DNA from: Garcia nutans
Taxonomy: Eukaryota; Streptophyta; Magnoliopsida; Malpighiales; Euphorbiaceae
DNA length: 64,000 nt
Reading direction: 5' to 3'
NCBI GenBank assembly: GCA_947685225.1
Contig: CANTUV010000009.1
Span: forward strand, 2,666,001 to 2,730,000
The notes under the pieces are model-generated. The model was not told where the DNA came from. It saw only the letters and a program-made list of their open reading frames with translations, and made no database searches. Made by a program: the position numbers and the translations under genes. Of the stretch, positions 10,415-22,242 are shown one piece after another (position 1 is the first letter of the stretch; each line of letters opens with the position of its first letter).

Positions 10415-11870
10415 TCCTTATTCAGTAGTTTGAAACGCTCTAAGGTAATTTTAAAACTTGAATGAAACAGAACAAAATTTGACTTGTTCAACAGTGAACT
10501 GGTCAAATAAGATGATAAGTCTGAACTTCAGAAAGATTTGTGACTTATTTTACAAGTAAATTTATTATGACTTGTTCTTATCTTGAAATTGATTTCATCA
10601 AAGCATGATTGACCCATGACCAAGTATTAACATAAACTAAAGCAAACCGAGTTGGACATGAAGATTATTCCTTTAAATTTCCGCAAAGATTATTCCTTTA
10701 AACCAACAACAAATCAAGTTGAAAGACTGTTAGTCATGCCCAAGTTACCTCAACATCTCATTGTAGAAATACTCTCAAGGCTGCCTGTCAAGCCTCTGAT
10801 ACGATTCAAATGCGTATGCAAAACATGGCGTTCTGCTATCTCGGATCCTGAATATGCCAAGCTCCAACTCAAAAGGGCAAAAACAGCAATAATGTAAACT
10901 GCTACAGACTCCTCCTCTCAACTTGGCCACCTAAATCTGTAGACTTTGAAGCAGACAGTGATGGAGATGTCAGCAATGCAGTAACGGAACTTCGCTATCC
11001 TGATCTTGTGAAAGGTCTTCCTGGTACATTTTATGTTGAAATTTTGGGGTCTTGTAATGGTCTGGTTTGTTTACTTGCTGAGAATGGCAGCATGTTCTTA
11101 TGGAATCCGAGGACTGGAGACTACAAAGAATTGCCAAAGCCTAATGGTACCACTCTCTACGGTAGATACCTCTATGGACTTGGTTACAACTCCTCTACTG
11201 ATGATTATGTAGTATTATTGGGCAGCCATTTTACTGTTAGTGGTTCTAAAGAAGATATAGTTGAGCTCTATACATTAAAACCAAGAATCTGGAGAAGAAT
11301 TGAAGTTCCTGATTTATATGGAGAGTATGGAATTTTCTGGAATGGAGCTTTATATTAGGTGAAAGTGAAAGAAACTGGAGTTAATAGTGTTTATGTGATT
11401 GTTGCATTTGAAATTGTGGAAGAGAAATTCAGGGAAATCCTGAGACTACCTGACCATTGGAATCCAAATGACTATTTTGTAAGTTTGGGGATGTCAGGAA
11501 ATTGCTTGTGTGCATTTGTTGAACATAGAAAAACCTGTTTTGAGGCTTTTGTATTGAATTTAAACGGAATTGAAGCATCTTGCAGTAGAATTTTCAGTTT
11601 CCCCCATGACAGTTTTGGTGGATATGCCAACACACCTTTATGCTTGACAGAGAATGGAGAAGTTGTTATGGATTCTGATGGACGGCAAGTTTACTTGTAC
11701 AATCCAAAAGAGAGGAAATTTAAGTATTTTAAAATAGAGAATTATGCCGATTTTGAATCAGAATTATACATGGAAAGTTTAGTCTCCCCAAAATAATTAA
11801 AGGGTATATTTGATTCAATCTTCTAAATAGAATGGAGAGGTGGAATTTGGAAATCGATTTCTGAATTCAA
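10415..11870 (+). repeat. Tandem duplication, copy B (broken F-box gene with its 5' flank)
   Basis: Direct-orientation counterpart of 8330-9830. The 5' flank shares long identical runs with copy A, for example TACAAGTAAATTTATTATGA, but has small deletions. Confidence 0.8.
10736..11796 (+). pseudogene. F-box protein, CPR1/FBA_1 type (second copy, frameshift plus nonsense)
   Basis: Paralogue of the gene at 8680. The F-box is intact from MPKLPQHLIVEILSRLPVKP to LQLKRAK. Relative to the intact copy about four bases are then missing near 10876-10881, and the frame ends at 10897. The FBA frame resumes (11008-11355, with LGSCNGLVCLLAENGSMFLW) and is cut again by TAG at 11356-11358, where the intact copy has TGG (Trp) in GALYWVKE. 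The remaining third is open to the TAA at 11794-11796. The rest is well conserved, so inactivation looks recent. A truncated F-box-only product of roughly 50 residues is possible but unproven. Confidence 0.85.
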
Positions 11871-12243
11871 GAAATCATATTCCAAATTTGTTATTTTTTT
11901 TTAAATTGTAAGTTGTATTGAATGTTAAAAAAATATTTGCGAGATAGCTGCAAAACGCTGTTTATAAAAGAATAATGAAACAGGAAACAGAGCAAAACAT
12001 GTATGAAACTTCTTTTTTCCTTCCACATTAATAGAGTTTAGACAACATATCCTCATACCTCTTTTACATACAGAAATCACAATTAATGATAATTGGCCTG
12101 CATAACCTAATAACATGTAAATCTAAACTGATGGAAGTTTCAAAAACTTACAGCCGAATAAAAACTACTTGCAAATTTGTTAATCATAATAAATAGCTCT
12201 TCTTCTTCTTCATCATCATCTTCTTCTTATATTTTTCATTAAT
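11871..12243. other. Intergenic stretch with (CTT/CAT)n-like run
   Basis: No gene seen. A pyrimidine-rich low-complexity run of CTTCTTCTTCTTCATCATC type lies at about 12197-12230. Confidence 0.55.
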
Positions 12244-12717
12244 AACTATCAGCTGTATCCAAACAATTCTACAGGACAACATCGGTTTATATGGGTGGCC
12301 AGAAAATTCAAGAATGGTCCTCTAATTGGAATCCTTGAACTTGATCACTTTCGCTGCTTAATCCTGCTTCATCATCATCGTCAATGTAAATATAATTCCC
12401 TTTACCACCGACAAATTCAGCAGATGAAACAGAGAAAGAACAATATTTTGAACTTACACTGAACTAGAGAAACATTCTTCATACCGAGCCAAATTTGGAG
12501 GCCAAAAAACATGAGAGTACTCGGTCAATAATGCTATTTTCTCAATGTTTTGATCCTCTAATAGGAAAACACGAATGCTATCATTACTTAATCCTCTGCC
12601 TAAATAATTATCATCAGCTGTGAAGTAAATACAATTCCCTTTACCCCCAACAAATTCATCAGACGAAATGGAGAAGGAACAATCAATACCCAGAACAAAA
12701 GCTCGATCAGATTTCAT
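12244..12717 (-). pseudogene. F-box/DUF295 (KIB-like) C-terminal remnants 2a and 2b, themselves duplicated
   Basis: The minus strand from 12717 reads DRAFVLGIDCSFSISSDEFV, GGKGNCIYFTADDNYLGRG, SIRVFLLEDQNIEKIALL, then HVFWPPNLARYEE and a stop at 12454. Immediately downstream (12443-12260) a second, poorer copy repeats CSFSVSSAEFVGGKGNYIYI, DDDDEAG and QLEDHS. Both match the C-terminal blades of DUF295 F-box proteins; neither has the F-box. The codon at 12717 is ATG, but the piece is about a quarter of the family length. It pairs with the remnant at 7490-7735. Confidence 0.6.
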
Positions 12718-14180
12718 AAGATTTTTAACTACTTGTTTCTATTCAGTAAAAATGACTGAAAATAAATGAAACTCTCTCTTCCTATGAGTTATTTTATAGT
12801 AGATTATATCCTTCTGACGTAAGGATTATTAAGCCACAAGATTTCCTTCTCTGCTCAGGATTAGCCGTTATAGTTAAAAGATTTTCTTTTATTTTTTTAA
12901 GTAATTAATTAATAGTTTTTGAGATTGATCAAGCTCTGATAATTAAGACCATTGATTCTGCTCAAATTGATAAAGCTCTGATAATTAAGACCATTGATTC
13001 TGCTCAAATTGATCAAGCTCTGATAAGATCATTGATTTTGCTTGGATATCATTAAGTAATTTATTAGTAATTTATTGCTTGGATATCGTTTCTCCTTCAT
13101 TGACTCTGTTTGAACTACGTAAAAATGACTCTCTCAATAATACACAAACTCTCTGTTCTCAACATTTATTTTATAGCATTTTAGATTTCCTTTACTGTTT
13201 TGGATAACTAGTTATACATGAAGATTTTATTAGAAAATCTATATATCTTATATATTTTTTTCTTTTTATCTTTTCACCTTTGCAACTCTTTTAGAAATTT
13301 TAGTTTATGTTTTAACCTTTGTATAAAATAAATTAAATTTCTATAAAGCATTCTACATTATAAACTTAAATTACTATTTTTTATTAATTAACTTGAATAT
13401 TTATTCAAAAATATTTGCTAATGCTATACTAATGTCCTTGTAATTTTTAACTTGATATATATTATAATATTCCTACAACTCAATTTAGCATGAAAAAGTA
13501 TTCAATTTTTACACAATATATAGTTTATTGCTAATACAAAAATAAAATACTAGTTAATTACTTTTCAATTAATTCAAAATTTTCAATTGAATTGACTTGA
13601 TCAATTACAAATTTATACAATAAATAGAGAGTGAATAATTAGTCAATATTCAAATAATTAACTAAAATTTGCACCTTTCAAAAATAAGATAAAATTTGTA
13701 CTTGAATTTATATATTAGTTCAATGTAGTTTAGTAATTTTACATATGAAAATTTTACATACAACGTATTTATTAGTTAGCAAGCTTTTTAAACCCCACAA
13801 ATAAATTAAATTTTAAGAAATTTACAAATTCATATTATTATATTGAGAGCCAACCTCAAAATTTTGTTTGCCCTAGCTAACCGACTCAAATTTTGGTTGC
13901 CTAATTATTATTAAATATTAAAAAAATGACATAAAATTAAAAAAAAATTATGCAAAATCAAACTTGTATTATATTTTTAACTTATAAAAAAAAATATAAA
14001 GATCATAGTATTAATAATTTTTTATTTTAATTGCCCCTGGAATGAGTGGATATAGATATTAAGTTTCCCGGGCTTACCCTAGGGTTAGCTTTAATTATAT
14101 TCGATAAATAAAAAAAGCTTACATATAAACGAGTGACAATAAGTTAAATATGAAATATAGCATATTTTGTGATAAGTAAA
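12718..14180. other. Gene-free AT-rich region
   Basis: About 1.5 kb with no supported gene. It holds the 42-bp tandem repeat listed separately; the rest is AT-rich with no recognised element. Confidence 0.6.
12927..13046. repeat. 42-bp tandem repeat, about 2.7 copies
   Basis: Unit begins GATCAAGCTCTGATAATTAA and ends CTCAAATT. The first two copies differ at one base, and the third is shortened after TCTGATAAG. Confidence 0.85.
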
Positions 14181-14196
14181 AATAAATAAAATCAAA

Positions 14197-14386
14197 ACTC
14201 CAAGGGTGTGGTCTAGTGGTAGGGATTAGTCCACCCTTAAGCATTCACCCGGGTTCGATCATGGGGATATGTACGGAGCATCCTTAAATCTTGGGGCCAG
14301 CCATCCTGCCCTTCGAAGCACCCACAAACTGGCGAACAAGAATTAGTTTGGATGTTCCAGGACATCTCGTGGTTAATCCAAAAAAA
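14197..14386 (+). mobile_element. tRNA-derived SINE
   Basis: A 190-bp element with an RNA polymerase III A box TGGTCTAGTGG (14209-14219) and a B-box-like GGTTCGATC (14252-14260) at tRNA spacing. A non-tRNA body and a 3' A-rich tail follow. It is flanked by a perfect 16-bp target-site duplication AATAAATAAAATCAAA at 14181-14196 and 14387-14402. It cannot be a tRNA gene, because the cloverleaf does not continue after the B box. The exact plant SINE family is not assigned. Confidence 0.85.
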
Positions 14387-14402
14387 AATAAATAAAATCA
14401 AA

Positions 14403-14929
14403 GAAGTAAAAATAAATAAATGAATTTATTTATTGAATTGAAATAATTGAAAAATAAGTTGTGAATTTCTAAAAAAAAATTATATTTATTTATCAGACTG
14501 CTTTGCTTTGAGGAATGGTTTGCTTCTGGTGAAGAGGCATACATAGTGTTGAGTAAGTCCAAATACGACATCATAGATAGGAAGTTTTTATATATTCCTC
14601 TTATTTCAATTGAAAAACGCATTGAGTTGACTCGTAACTCATAGGTAGGGCTGGACTAGCCGGCGTTTATGATGAGAAATTGGATTTCATGAAAATTGTT
14701 TGATTGGTTGTTTACAAGTGAAATTTCACTTTTCTTTTGTCGCAGATAGAACTTTTTTGTGGCTTTTCAAATCATCACAGTAAAGAATTATGGATACTTA
14801 TTGGTTTAAATTTTTTTGTTATTCTTATTTTGAATTGCTTGTTGTTACTTGCTGAAGAATTTTAAACACTTAATAGTGCTAAAAGAAGAAGAAGATATAC
14901 AATCAAATTACAGATAGAACGATAAATTA
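14403..14929. other. Unassigned stretch upstream of the NB-ARC pseudogene
   Basis: AT-rich, no supported reading frame. It may include eroded 5' sequence of the resistance-gene relic that follows. Confidence 0.4.
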
Positions 14930-15483
14930 AATATAAAAACTGCGAGCTTTGGCACTATTGCATGAAAATTTCCCAGAAAAGAGGTTGATCTTCGGTTGCA
15001 GAGTCTAGAAACTATCAATGATGAGACAATTGCAATTGAGCATGAAGTTGCAAACATCTATTACGTGCATGCTTGGCAAAACTCAATTTTCAGAAGATAC
15101 AAGAAGTAGAGGAGCTTCATCAAAAGGGTGATTTTTGGTAATAGTTTGGTGATTGATCGATGCACTTGTACATATTGGAGAGTGCTTGCTTGCAAACACA
15201 TTATAGTCAGTGAAATAGCTAAAAAAAGATGAATAAAATTTGGGAATGCTTGGTAGATGATGTTGGATAGATTGGAATCTATGGCATGGAAGGAACTAGA
15301 AAAACAACGATTATGTCAATAACAGGCTTCGAAATGGTAGTGATAAGTTTGATAATGTGATTTGGGTGACAGTGTTTGAAGCACTAAACCTTGGAAACTT
15401 ACTATAGAAAAACATTATAGTTGCATTGAAGAAGGATTTTGCAGAGGTCGAGGATGAAATAAGAAATGGCTGTAAGGTTATTT

Positions 15484-15930
15484 AGAAGGTGTTTAGCTTA
15501 GCTTATCAAAATTAGCTTATAAGCACAAATGCTTATAAGTTAATTTGAGTTTATAAATAATTAAAATTTTAAGAAGTTATATATTTATTTTGAGTGCTAA
15601 TAAGTGACAAATAATTTCTTAATATATTTGGTAAAAAATAACTTATAAGTATATTTACTGGTAAAATGACTAAAAAAATATAAAATTATATTATCAAAAT
15701 CATCTACTAAAATTAAATAGAAATAATATATAGTAATTTGTTTGGCCAAACTAACTTATAAGCCAGGTACTTATAAACACTAAAATAATATGTTGCTCCT
15801 CTCCAGCTTATTTTTTTAGCTTATAAACTAAACTTATAAGCTCATAAAATTATTTAAATAAATGCATCGGTTTAAATTTAAAACTTATAAACTTTTCTGA
15901 CCAGCTTATAAGCTAAGCCAAACACTCTCT
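15484..15930. mobile_element. MITE-like element with 23-bp terminal inverted repeats
   Basis: The left end AGAAGGTGTTTAGCTTAGC and the inverted right end AGAGAGTGTTTGGCTTAGC match with three differences over 23 bp. About 450 bp, AT-rich, rich in internal GCTTATAAGC palindromes, no coding capacity. No clear target duplication; a possible TTA flank is not convincing. It lies inside the NB-ARC relic. Confidence 0.6.
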
Positions 15931-15966
15931 TAATGCAGTTGAGTGATAAGTGAAATGTTATGACGT

Positions 15967-16458
15967 TGTAGAATGGAGTACACAATTACAACTGAAGTAG
16001 AAATGAGAAATTAAAATGAGAATAATGAATATCAAAATTTTACGTGAAAAAATCTCCAAATTAATTAGAGCAAAAACCCAAGGGCAAATTGTAAAAGAAT
16101 TTTACTATAGCAAAAAAAATTACAACAAATTTTTTTTTCTAAAATAAGGAGAGTACAATTGATAATATTCTCACTTATAATAGGATAAAATTAAACACTC
16201 TCTCTAACAAAAAAAAGATAACATTTAGAAGAAATCTTACTTTTCTCTTTAAAACTCTCACTCTTTCTCTTTAATTTTTTGGATACATTTCAAATGAGAG
16301 CTAAAGGGTTTATATAGGCTTTAAAAATAGTTTAATAAAATTTTTAACAATGGTTAGACACATCATTTACCTAAGTTAGACACCTCCATTTTTTAACTAA
16401 GAATTACCTAAGTTAGGCATCTTCATTTTTTATTCCACAAAAGGCACTTATTACTATA
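15967..16458 (-). repeat. 3' LTR of copia element 1
   Basis: Matches 20516-21002 along its length, e.g. GAAGTAGAAATGAGAAATTA. In element orientation it begins TATAGTAATAAG, so the first TG has decayed to TA. Confidence 0.85.
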
Positions 16459-16649
16459 TATCTCCCACTTATACACTTATCATCTCCATGTTGCTTACAT
16501 ATCTGCTAGGCTTAAGGAGGATCGACACTAGATATGCTTTTCATTATTAATCAACTTTGTTAACATATTTGCTAGGTTGTCTTTTGTATGATTTTTTTTT
16601 TATATCCACACTTCCTTCTTCTATCTTCTCACAAACAAAGTGATATTGA

Positions 16650-19600
16650 ACTCATATAGTATTTTGTCTTTGAATGAAATGCTGGATTCTTTGCCAGATG
16701 TAAAGCACTCTGACTATCACAAAATAGAACAATCTTCTCTTGTATGGATCCTAGCTCCTCCAGTAGCATTTGCAACCATATTGCTTCTTTGTTAGCTTGC
16801 ATAGCTGTAACATATTATGCCTTCATTGTAGAAGTAGCCATAATAGATTGTAAGTTTGAAACATAGCTTATAGCTCCTCCAGCAAGAGTAAACACATAAC
16901 CTGATGTGGTTTGCTCTTGTCAAGATCACCTGTATAATTTGAATCAACATAGCCTCTTACAGTAAAGTATGATTCTCCATAACATAATGCAACATTTAAG
17001 GTACTTTTGAGATATCTCAGGATCATTTTTACAGCACTCCAATACTCTTTACCAGGATTCGCCATGTATCAACTAACCATTCCTACTGCTTGTGCAATGT
17101 ATGATCTTGTACAAATCATAACGAACATTAAGCTATCCACTGCCGATGAATACGGTATTCGAGACATCTCTATCCTCTCTACTTCATTATTAGGACTCAT
17201 ACTTAAGGATAACTTGAAATTAATAGGAAGAAGGATAAAAATTGACTTATAATCTTGCATGTTGAAGCGCCGTAAGATTTTCTTCAAATAATTTTTTTGA
17301 GAAATCCATATTCTCATATTACTTTTATCTCTGTAAATTTGCATCCATAGAATCTTGTTTGCTGGTCCCAAGTCCTTCATTTTAAACTCCCTAGATAACT
17401 GTGCCTTTAAGTCTGTAATACGATCTTTGTCGGGGCTTGCTACCAATATGTCGTTAACATATAACAATAGAATAATAAAATTACTATCACTAAATCTCTT
17501 GCAATAAATACAAGGATCTGAACTATAAATGTTGTATTCAAGACTCATGATAAAGAAATCAAATCTCTTATACCAACATCTCAGCGCTTGTTTAAGACTG
17601 TATAGAGATTTATTCAAACTGCAAACTAAGTTCTCTTTTTCTTCAAAACCTTCTGGTTGGAGCTTGTAGATCTCTTCTTCAAGTTCTCCATGAAGAAATG
17701 CAGTTTTTATGTCCAATTGCTCTTAGTATAAGTCAAATATAGCATACATCGCCAGAACTACTAGAATTGTTGTGAGTCGAACAAAAGGAGAGAATATTTC
17801 GTTGAAGTATATACCTTCTTTCTGAGCGAATCCTTTCACCACCAATCTAGCACAATACCGCTCTACTTGGTTATTACTATCTCGTTTGATTTTATAAATC
17901 CATTTGTTCCCAATGGCCTTTCTTCCTTGTGGTAGTGAAACAAGATCTCATGTTTTATTTTTATAAAGAGCTTCAATTTCTTATTGCATTGCTACCATCC
18001 ATAGAGAAGCTTCTTGCCTTTTTTATAGCCTTATAGAAAGTTGATAATTCACCATCATCTATTAGTAAATAATATGCGATATTTTTCTCCATGATGTACT
18101 CTATGTGCCAAATTGGTTCTCTTCTCTCTTGAGTTATCCGTCGAACTTGTAAAGTTACAAACTCAGCTTATTCTTGTTCTTCATGTTCTGATGATGCTTT
18201 GGAAGCATTTGAAACTTCTTGTTCTTATCTTTCTTCAACGTGAACAGTAGTAGTTTCTAGTTTTTCTTTTGAAGTGTTATCATTATCTTTTTCTTGTACC
18301 TTATCTTCTACAAATACAATATCCCTAGTGATTAGCACCTTACAGGCAGTATGATCTCAAAGGCGATACCCCTTGACTCTATCAGTATACCCTAAGAAAA
18401 TATATTTCCTAAATTTTGGATCCAACTTTGATGTTTCTTGGGCGTTGTACATAACATAAACATGACTTCTGAATGTATGTAATTGGGAATAATTAACTGG
18501 CTTACTAGTCCATATTTTCATTGGGGTTTTTAGACCAATTGTGGTTAATGATGACCGAATAATCACATAATAGGCGGTCTTGACTGCTTCTGCCCAAAAT
18601 GACTTGGGCAACCTTGTAACTCTCAATATCACTCTTTTTCGTTATAACAAGATTCTGTTCATTCGCTCTGCTACTCCATTTTGTTGTGGAGTGTCTGTTA
18701 CAGTGAACTGCCTTTTGATACCTTTTTGTTGATAAAAGCTATCAAATTCATCATCATTATATTCCCCTCCATTGTCTATCCTTAAAAACTTGATCTTCTT
18801 TTCAATTTTAAGCTCAACCCGCACTTTGAATATTTTGAAAACTGTAAATGCATATGCCTTCTTTTTTGTTGAATACACCCAACATCTCTTGGAGTAATCA
18901 TCAATAAAAGACATAAAATATTTTGCTCCTCCTAGAGATAGAATCAGATGAATTAGTTCTAAAATAGCTTTGCTTATAGCAGAAGAACTGCTGAATTTTA
19001 ATATGTGATGCTTACTAGTAACACAATGCTTATAAAAGGGTACTGAAACCTTTTTGAGCCTTAGAAGTAGTTTTTATTCAGCAAGAATCTTCAACCCTCG
19101 TTCTGACATGTGACCAAGCTTACCAAGCTTACGATGCCACATCATTATTAATTCTTCTACTGAACTTACTAGCACAGTGGATGCTTCTCCTTCTTGTTAT
19201 GTTTTTCCTTCAAGCATATACAAATTTGAAACTATCTTTTTCGCTTTCATTAATACAAGAGCGCCTTTAACTATTTTCATGATCTCATCTTGAATATGGA
19301 TTTTACACCTATTATTATCTAATTGACCCAAAGATAATAGATTTTTCTTTAAGCCTTTGACATGTCGTACCTCCTGGACGGTGCAAACGGTACCATCATA
19401 CATATTTAATTTGATGGTACCAATACCAACAATCTCCAAGGCATGATCGTCTCCCATAAATATAGATCCTCCAGAGATAGGTTCATATTGATTGAACCAT
19501 TCTCTCCGGGGAGTCATATGCCATGTTGCTCCTGAGTCCATAAACTAGACATCAATGAATCTTCTTTTGCCTTTAGTAACTGTTGTTGCCTCACTGTATA

Positions 19601-20366
19601 AAATTTCACCATCATCTTAGGCGCTCGCTACACAACCTTGAGTATTTGACGACTTATGACCTTTTTCTTTGGCTTCTCCATTCTTTCTGAGATGCCAACA
19701 CTCCCTTTTGTAGTGGTATTTTTTACCACAATGATGAAACTTGACATTCTTCTTACTTCTGAATTTTGATTTATTCTGATTTTGACTCTCACTAGGGCCA
19801 TATTCCGTTGATCTACCCCTTATTATTGTCAAAGCTTCAGATTATTGTGAGCCTCCATGTCTATCTTCTTTATTTTTGCACTGACTTTCTTCTTCAAAAG
19901 CCGCAACTGTAATATCATCGAAGACTAGAACTTCAATGTTATTTGTTAAGTTGATGATGAGTTGATCATACGAATCAGGTAGACTTTGAAGAAGAATTTT
20001 AGCATGTTCACCCGTCTTTATGTTATGCCCTATTGCTGTAAGCTGTGAAAATAAAGTGTTGAGGGTGATGATGTGGTTTGTCACTATAGTTGACTCCATC
20101 ATTTGAAGGGTGTAAAGATTTCTCCTCAAGAAATTTTTGTTGTATAGTGATTTGACCTCATATAATTTTGTCAAAGTATCCCATATCTCCTTTGTTGTCA
20201 TTTTTTCCTCAACACTTGACAATACTCCATCGGCTAGTGCTAGGTGCAGATTAGAAATAACATTGCCATCCATCTCATTCCACTTGCCGTCGTTAGTTAT
20301 ATCATCAAGCCTATCTCCAATTGCTGTAAAGTAGTTATGTTTTCTCAAAACTTCTTTTATTCTCAT
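16650..20366 (-). pseudogene. Copia element 1 gag-pol polyprotein relic
   Basis: Read on the minus strand. Gag (20366-19842) has the helix-rich UBN2-like part. A zinc knuckle at about 19740 is damaged (FHHCGKKYHYKREC, first Cys replaced). The protease is near 19541 with MDSGATWHMT (active DSGA). The integrase core (18914-18642) has FIDDYSKRCWVY, DNGGEY and TPQQNGVAERMNR, followed by the FLGY segment (18632-18357). The RT (17716-17069) has MDIKTAFLHGELEEEIY and a catalytic box altered to YVND (normally YVDD). The RNase H piece (17065-16650) has GDLDKSK and CDSQSA. Stops and frameshifts separate the pieces, so no enzyme can be made. Confidence 0.88.
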
Positions 20367-20515
20367 TTTTCATAATGAGAAATTGCTCCTATTGAACTTC
20401 TCTATTTTATACTTTGTTGCCATTATTGAAGATGCCTCCTTTCCATTAATTAGATCTGATTGTAGCACCAAAAACAGGCTAAAAACCTGAAACTCTGATA
20501 CCACTATTAAGACAT

Positions 20516-21002
20516 TGTGGAGTGAAGTATTCAATTACAATTGAAGTAGAAATGAGAAATTAAAATGAGAATAATGAAAACCAACATTTTATATGAAAAA
20601 ATCTTCAAATTAATTGGAAAAAAATAAGGGAAAATTGTAAAAGAATTTTTCTGTAGCAAAAGAATTATAATAATTTCTTTCTAAAATAAGCATAGCACAA
20701 ATTGACAATACTCTCACTTATAATATAATGAAATTAAATATTCTCTCTAATAAAAAGAAAGATAATATTTAGGAGAAATCTCACTTTTCTGTCTAAAACT
20801 CTCTCTCTTTCTCTCTAATTTTTTGGATATATTTCAAATGAGAGCTAAAGGGTTTATATAGGCTTAAAAAATGGTTTGATAAAATTTTATCAATGGTTAG
20901 ATACCTCATTTACCTAAATTAGACACATTTATTTTTTGACTAAATATTATCTAAGTCAGACACCTCCATTTTTTACTCTATGAAAAAGACTTTATTACTA
21001 CA
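20516..21002 (-). repeat. 5' LTR of copia element 1
   Basis: In element orientation it starts TGTAGTAATAAAG and ends CCACA, followed by ATGTCTTAATAG and the primer-binding site. Confidence 0.85.
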
Positions 21003-21246
21003 TGAAACTAGTTGGCTAATCCTTGATAAAATGCGGAAAGAATTCAATCTTGAGGATGTTGAAAGTCTTGAGCCTACTCTAGATAATGGATGCAAAATAG
21101 TATTAATAACTTGATCATACGTGATATTTGCATAAACATGGATTGCAAGTATGTCAAAATGAAGCTTCTTGCTGAAGAGGACGCATGGAACTTGTTTGTG
21201 AAGAAAGTTGGATATCAAGTTTTTCTCATATTGAAACTAAAAAGCT

Positions 21247-22040
21247 AATAATTTTGGAGAACAAGATAGTTCTCTATATCTCAAATTAAAGTGTACAAGT
21301 TTATTTATATACACATATATAAAAATGAAAATGAAGAATTGGATGAAGAACCCTATTAATAATATTGATTCTTCATCACAAGTATATTTATTAATATTGA
21401 TTTCATAATCAAAGTACATATTAAAAGTATGATGGAGAGCTGAAAGATGATATCGTTGAGGTTGACAGTAGCGGAATCATAAATTTATTAAAGCGGGTTA
21501 AATTTCACAGAAAAAAAATTAAAGATGATTTTACTATAAAATTGAATTTTTAATATTACAGTAGTTCAATAAGTATTATTAGATTAATTATGCTTAAGAG
21601 ATGATAATTGTATTCTATAATTTTAAATATTTTAAAAACGTTACATAATAGCCTCATTTTTAATTTTTTTACAAAAATAATTTTCTCTGCATAATACACA
21701 AACAGTTAATTATTTATGTATATATGAATTTTGACAAAAAATTAAAGAATTAAAATAAAATTCATATAAATTTATATATATTATATATATAATTCATTTA
21801 AATTATATATATAATTTATTCATATTTAAATGTATAAATGAGATAAATTCATATATATATATATATACAATTGATATATGTATATAAAATGAATGTGTGT
21901 ATACATATATCCATATATATATTTAAAATTATTTAAATTTAAATATATAAATGAGTATATATAAATTCATATATTAATATAAAAATATATATATATATAT
22001 ATATAAATGAATGTGTGTGTATATTTTATAAAAAAAAGAA

Positions 22041-22071
<31 letters not shown>

Positions 22072-22240
22072 GCGTGAGGGGGATAAATAAATTGACTCAC
22101 ATTATAAACAATAAAAGAGATATCAGGACGTATAATAATAAGATAAATAAGATTTTCAACCAAGCAAGACATGGAGTAAGATAAAAGATAAGTGCATCAT
22201 CATCTTGTTTTAGTTTCAAATGTTGTTCTATTAGAATATA
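21247..22240. other. AT-rich region with TA microsatellites
   Basis: No gene. From about 21770 to 22070 there are several (TA)n blocks, mixed with (TG)n-like GAATGTGTGTGTAT phrases. Confidence 0.65.
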
Positions 22241-22242
22241 CT

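Larger units (their letters stand above)
15967..21002 (-). mobile_element. Ty1/copia retrotransposon 1, full length, degenerate
   Basis: Two LTRs (15967-16458 and 20516-21002) bracket gag-pol remnants on the minus strand. The primer-binding site TGGTATCAGAG (initiator Met-tRNA type) lies just inside the right LTR at about 20491-20503. A polypurine tract AAGTGGGAGA (minus strand) adjoins the left LTR. Domain order gag, protease, integrase, RT, RNase H is that of copia. The LTRs have diverged visibly, and no perfect 5-bp target duplication remains. It lies inside the NB-ARC relic. Confidence 0.9.
14930..21246 (+). pseudogene. CC-NB-ARC (RPS2-like) disease-resistance gene relic, split by two insertions
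   Basis: Plant NLR immune-receptor relic. Left part (14930-15480) has a coiled-coil/linker phrase KVEELHQKGDF and SLVID, then KIWECLVDDVG, a P-loop region GIYGMEGTRKTTIM, and SDKFDNVIWVTVFEALNL (RNBS-A) with stops between. A short piece remains at about 15931-15966. The right part (21003-21246) resumes with WLILDKMRKEFNLEDV (kinase-2 region), LDNGCKIVLIT (RNBS-B) and LLAEEDAWNLFVKKVG. The order fits one NB-ARC domain opened between P-loop and kinase-2 by the MITE-like element 15484-15930 and the copia element 15967-21002. The P-loop is mutated (GMEGTRKT for GMGGVGKT), and stops and frameshifts are many. No LRR is recognised downstream. Non-functional. Confidence 0.8.

Noticed and set aside
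14201..14270. tRNA gene
   Set aside because: A and B boxes are present, but no acceptor stem or T-stem pairing closes. The A-rich tail and 16-bp duplication mark it as a SINE.
15960..21007. Target duplication ATGAC/ATGAA around copia element 1
   Set aside because: Only four of five bases agree, and using it would force non-TG LTR borders; not reported as a duplication.
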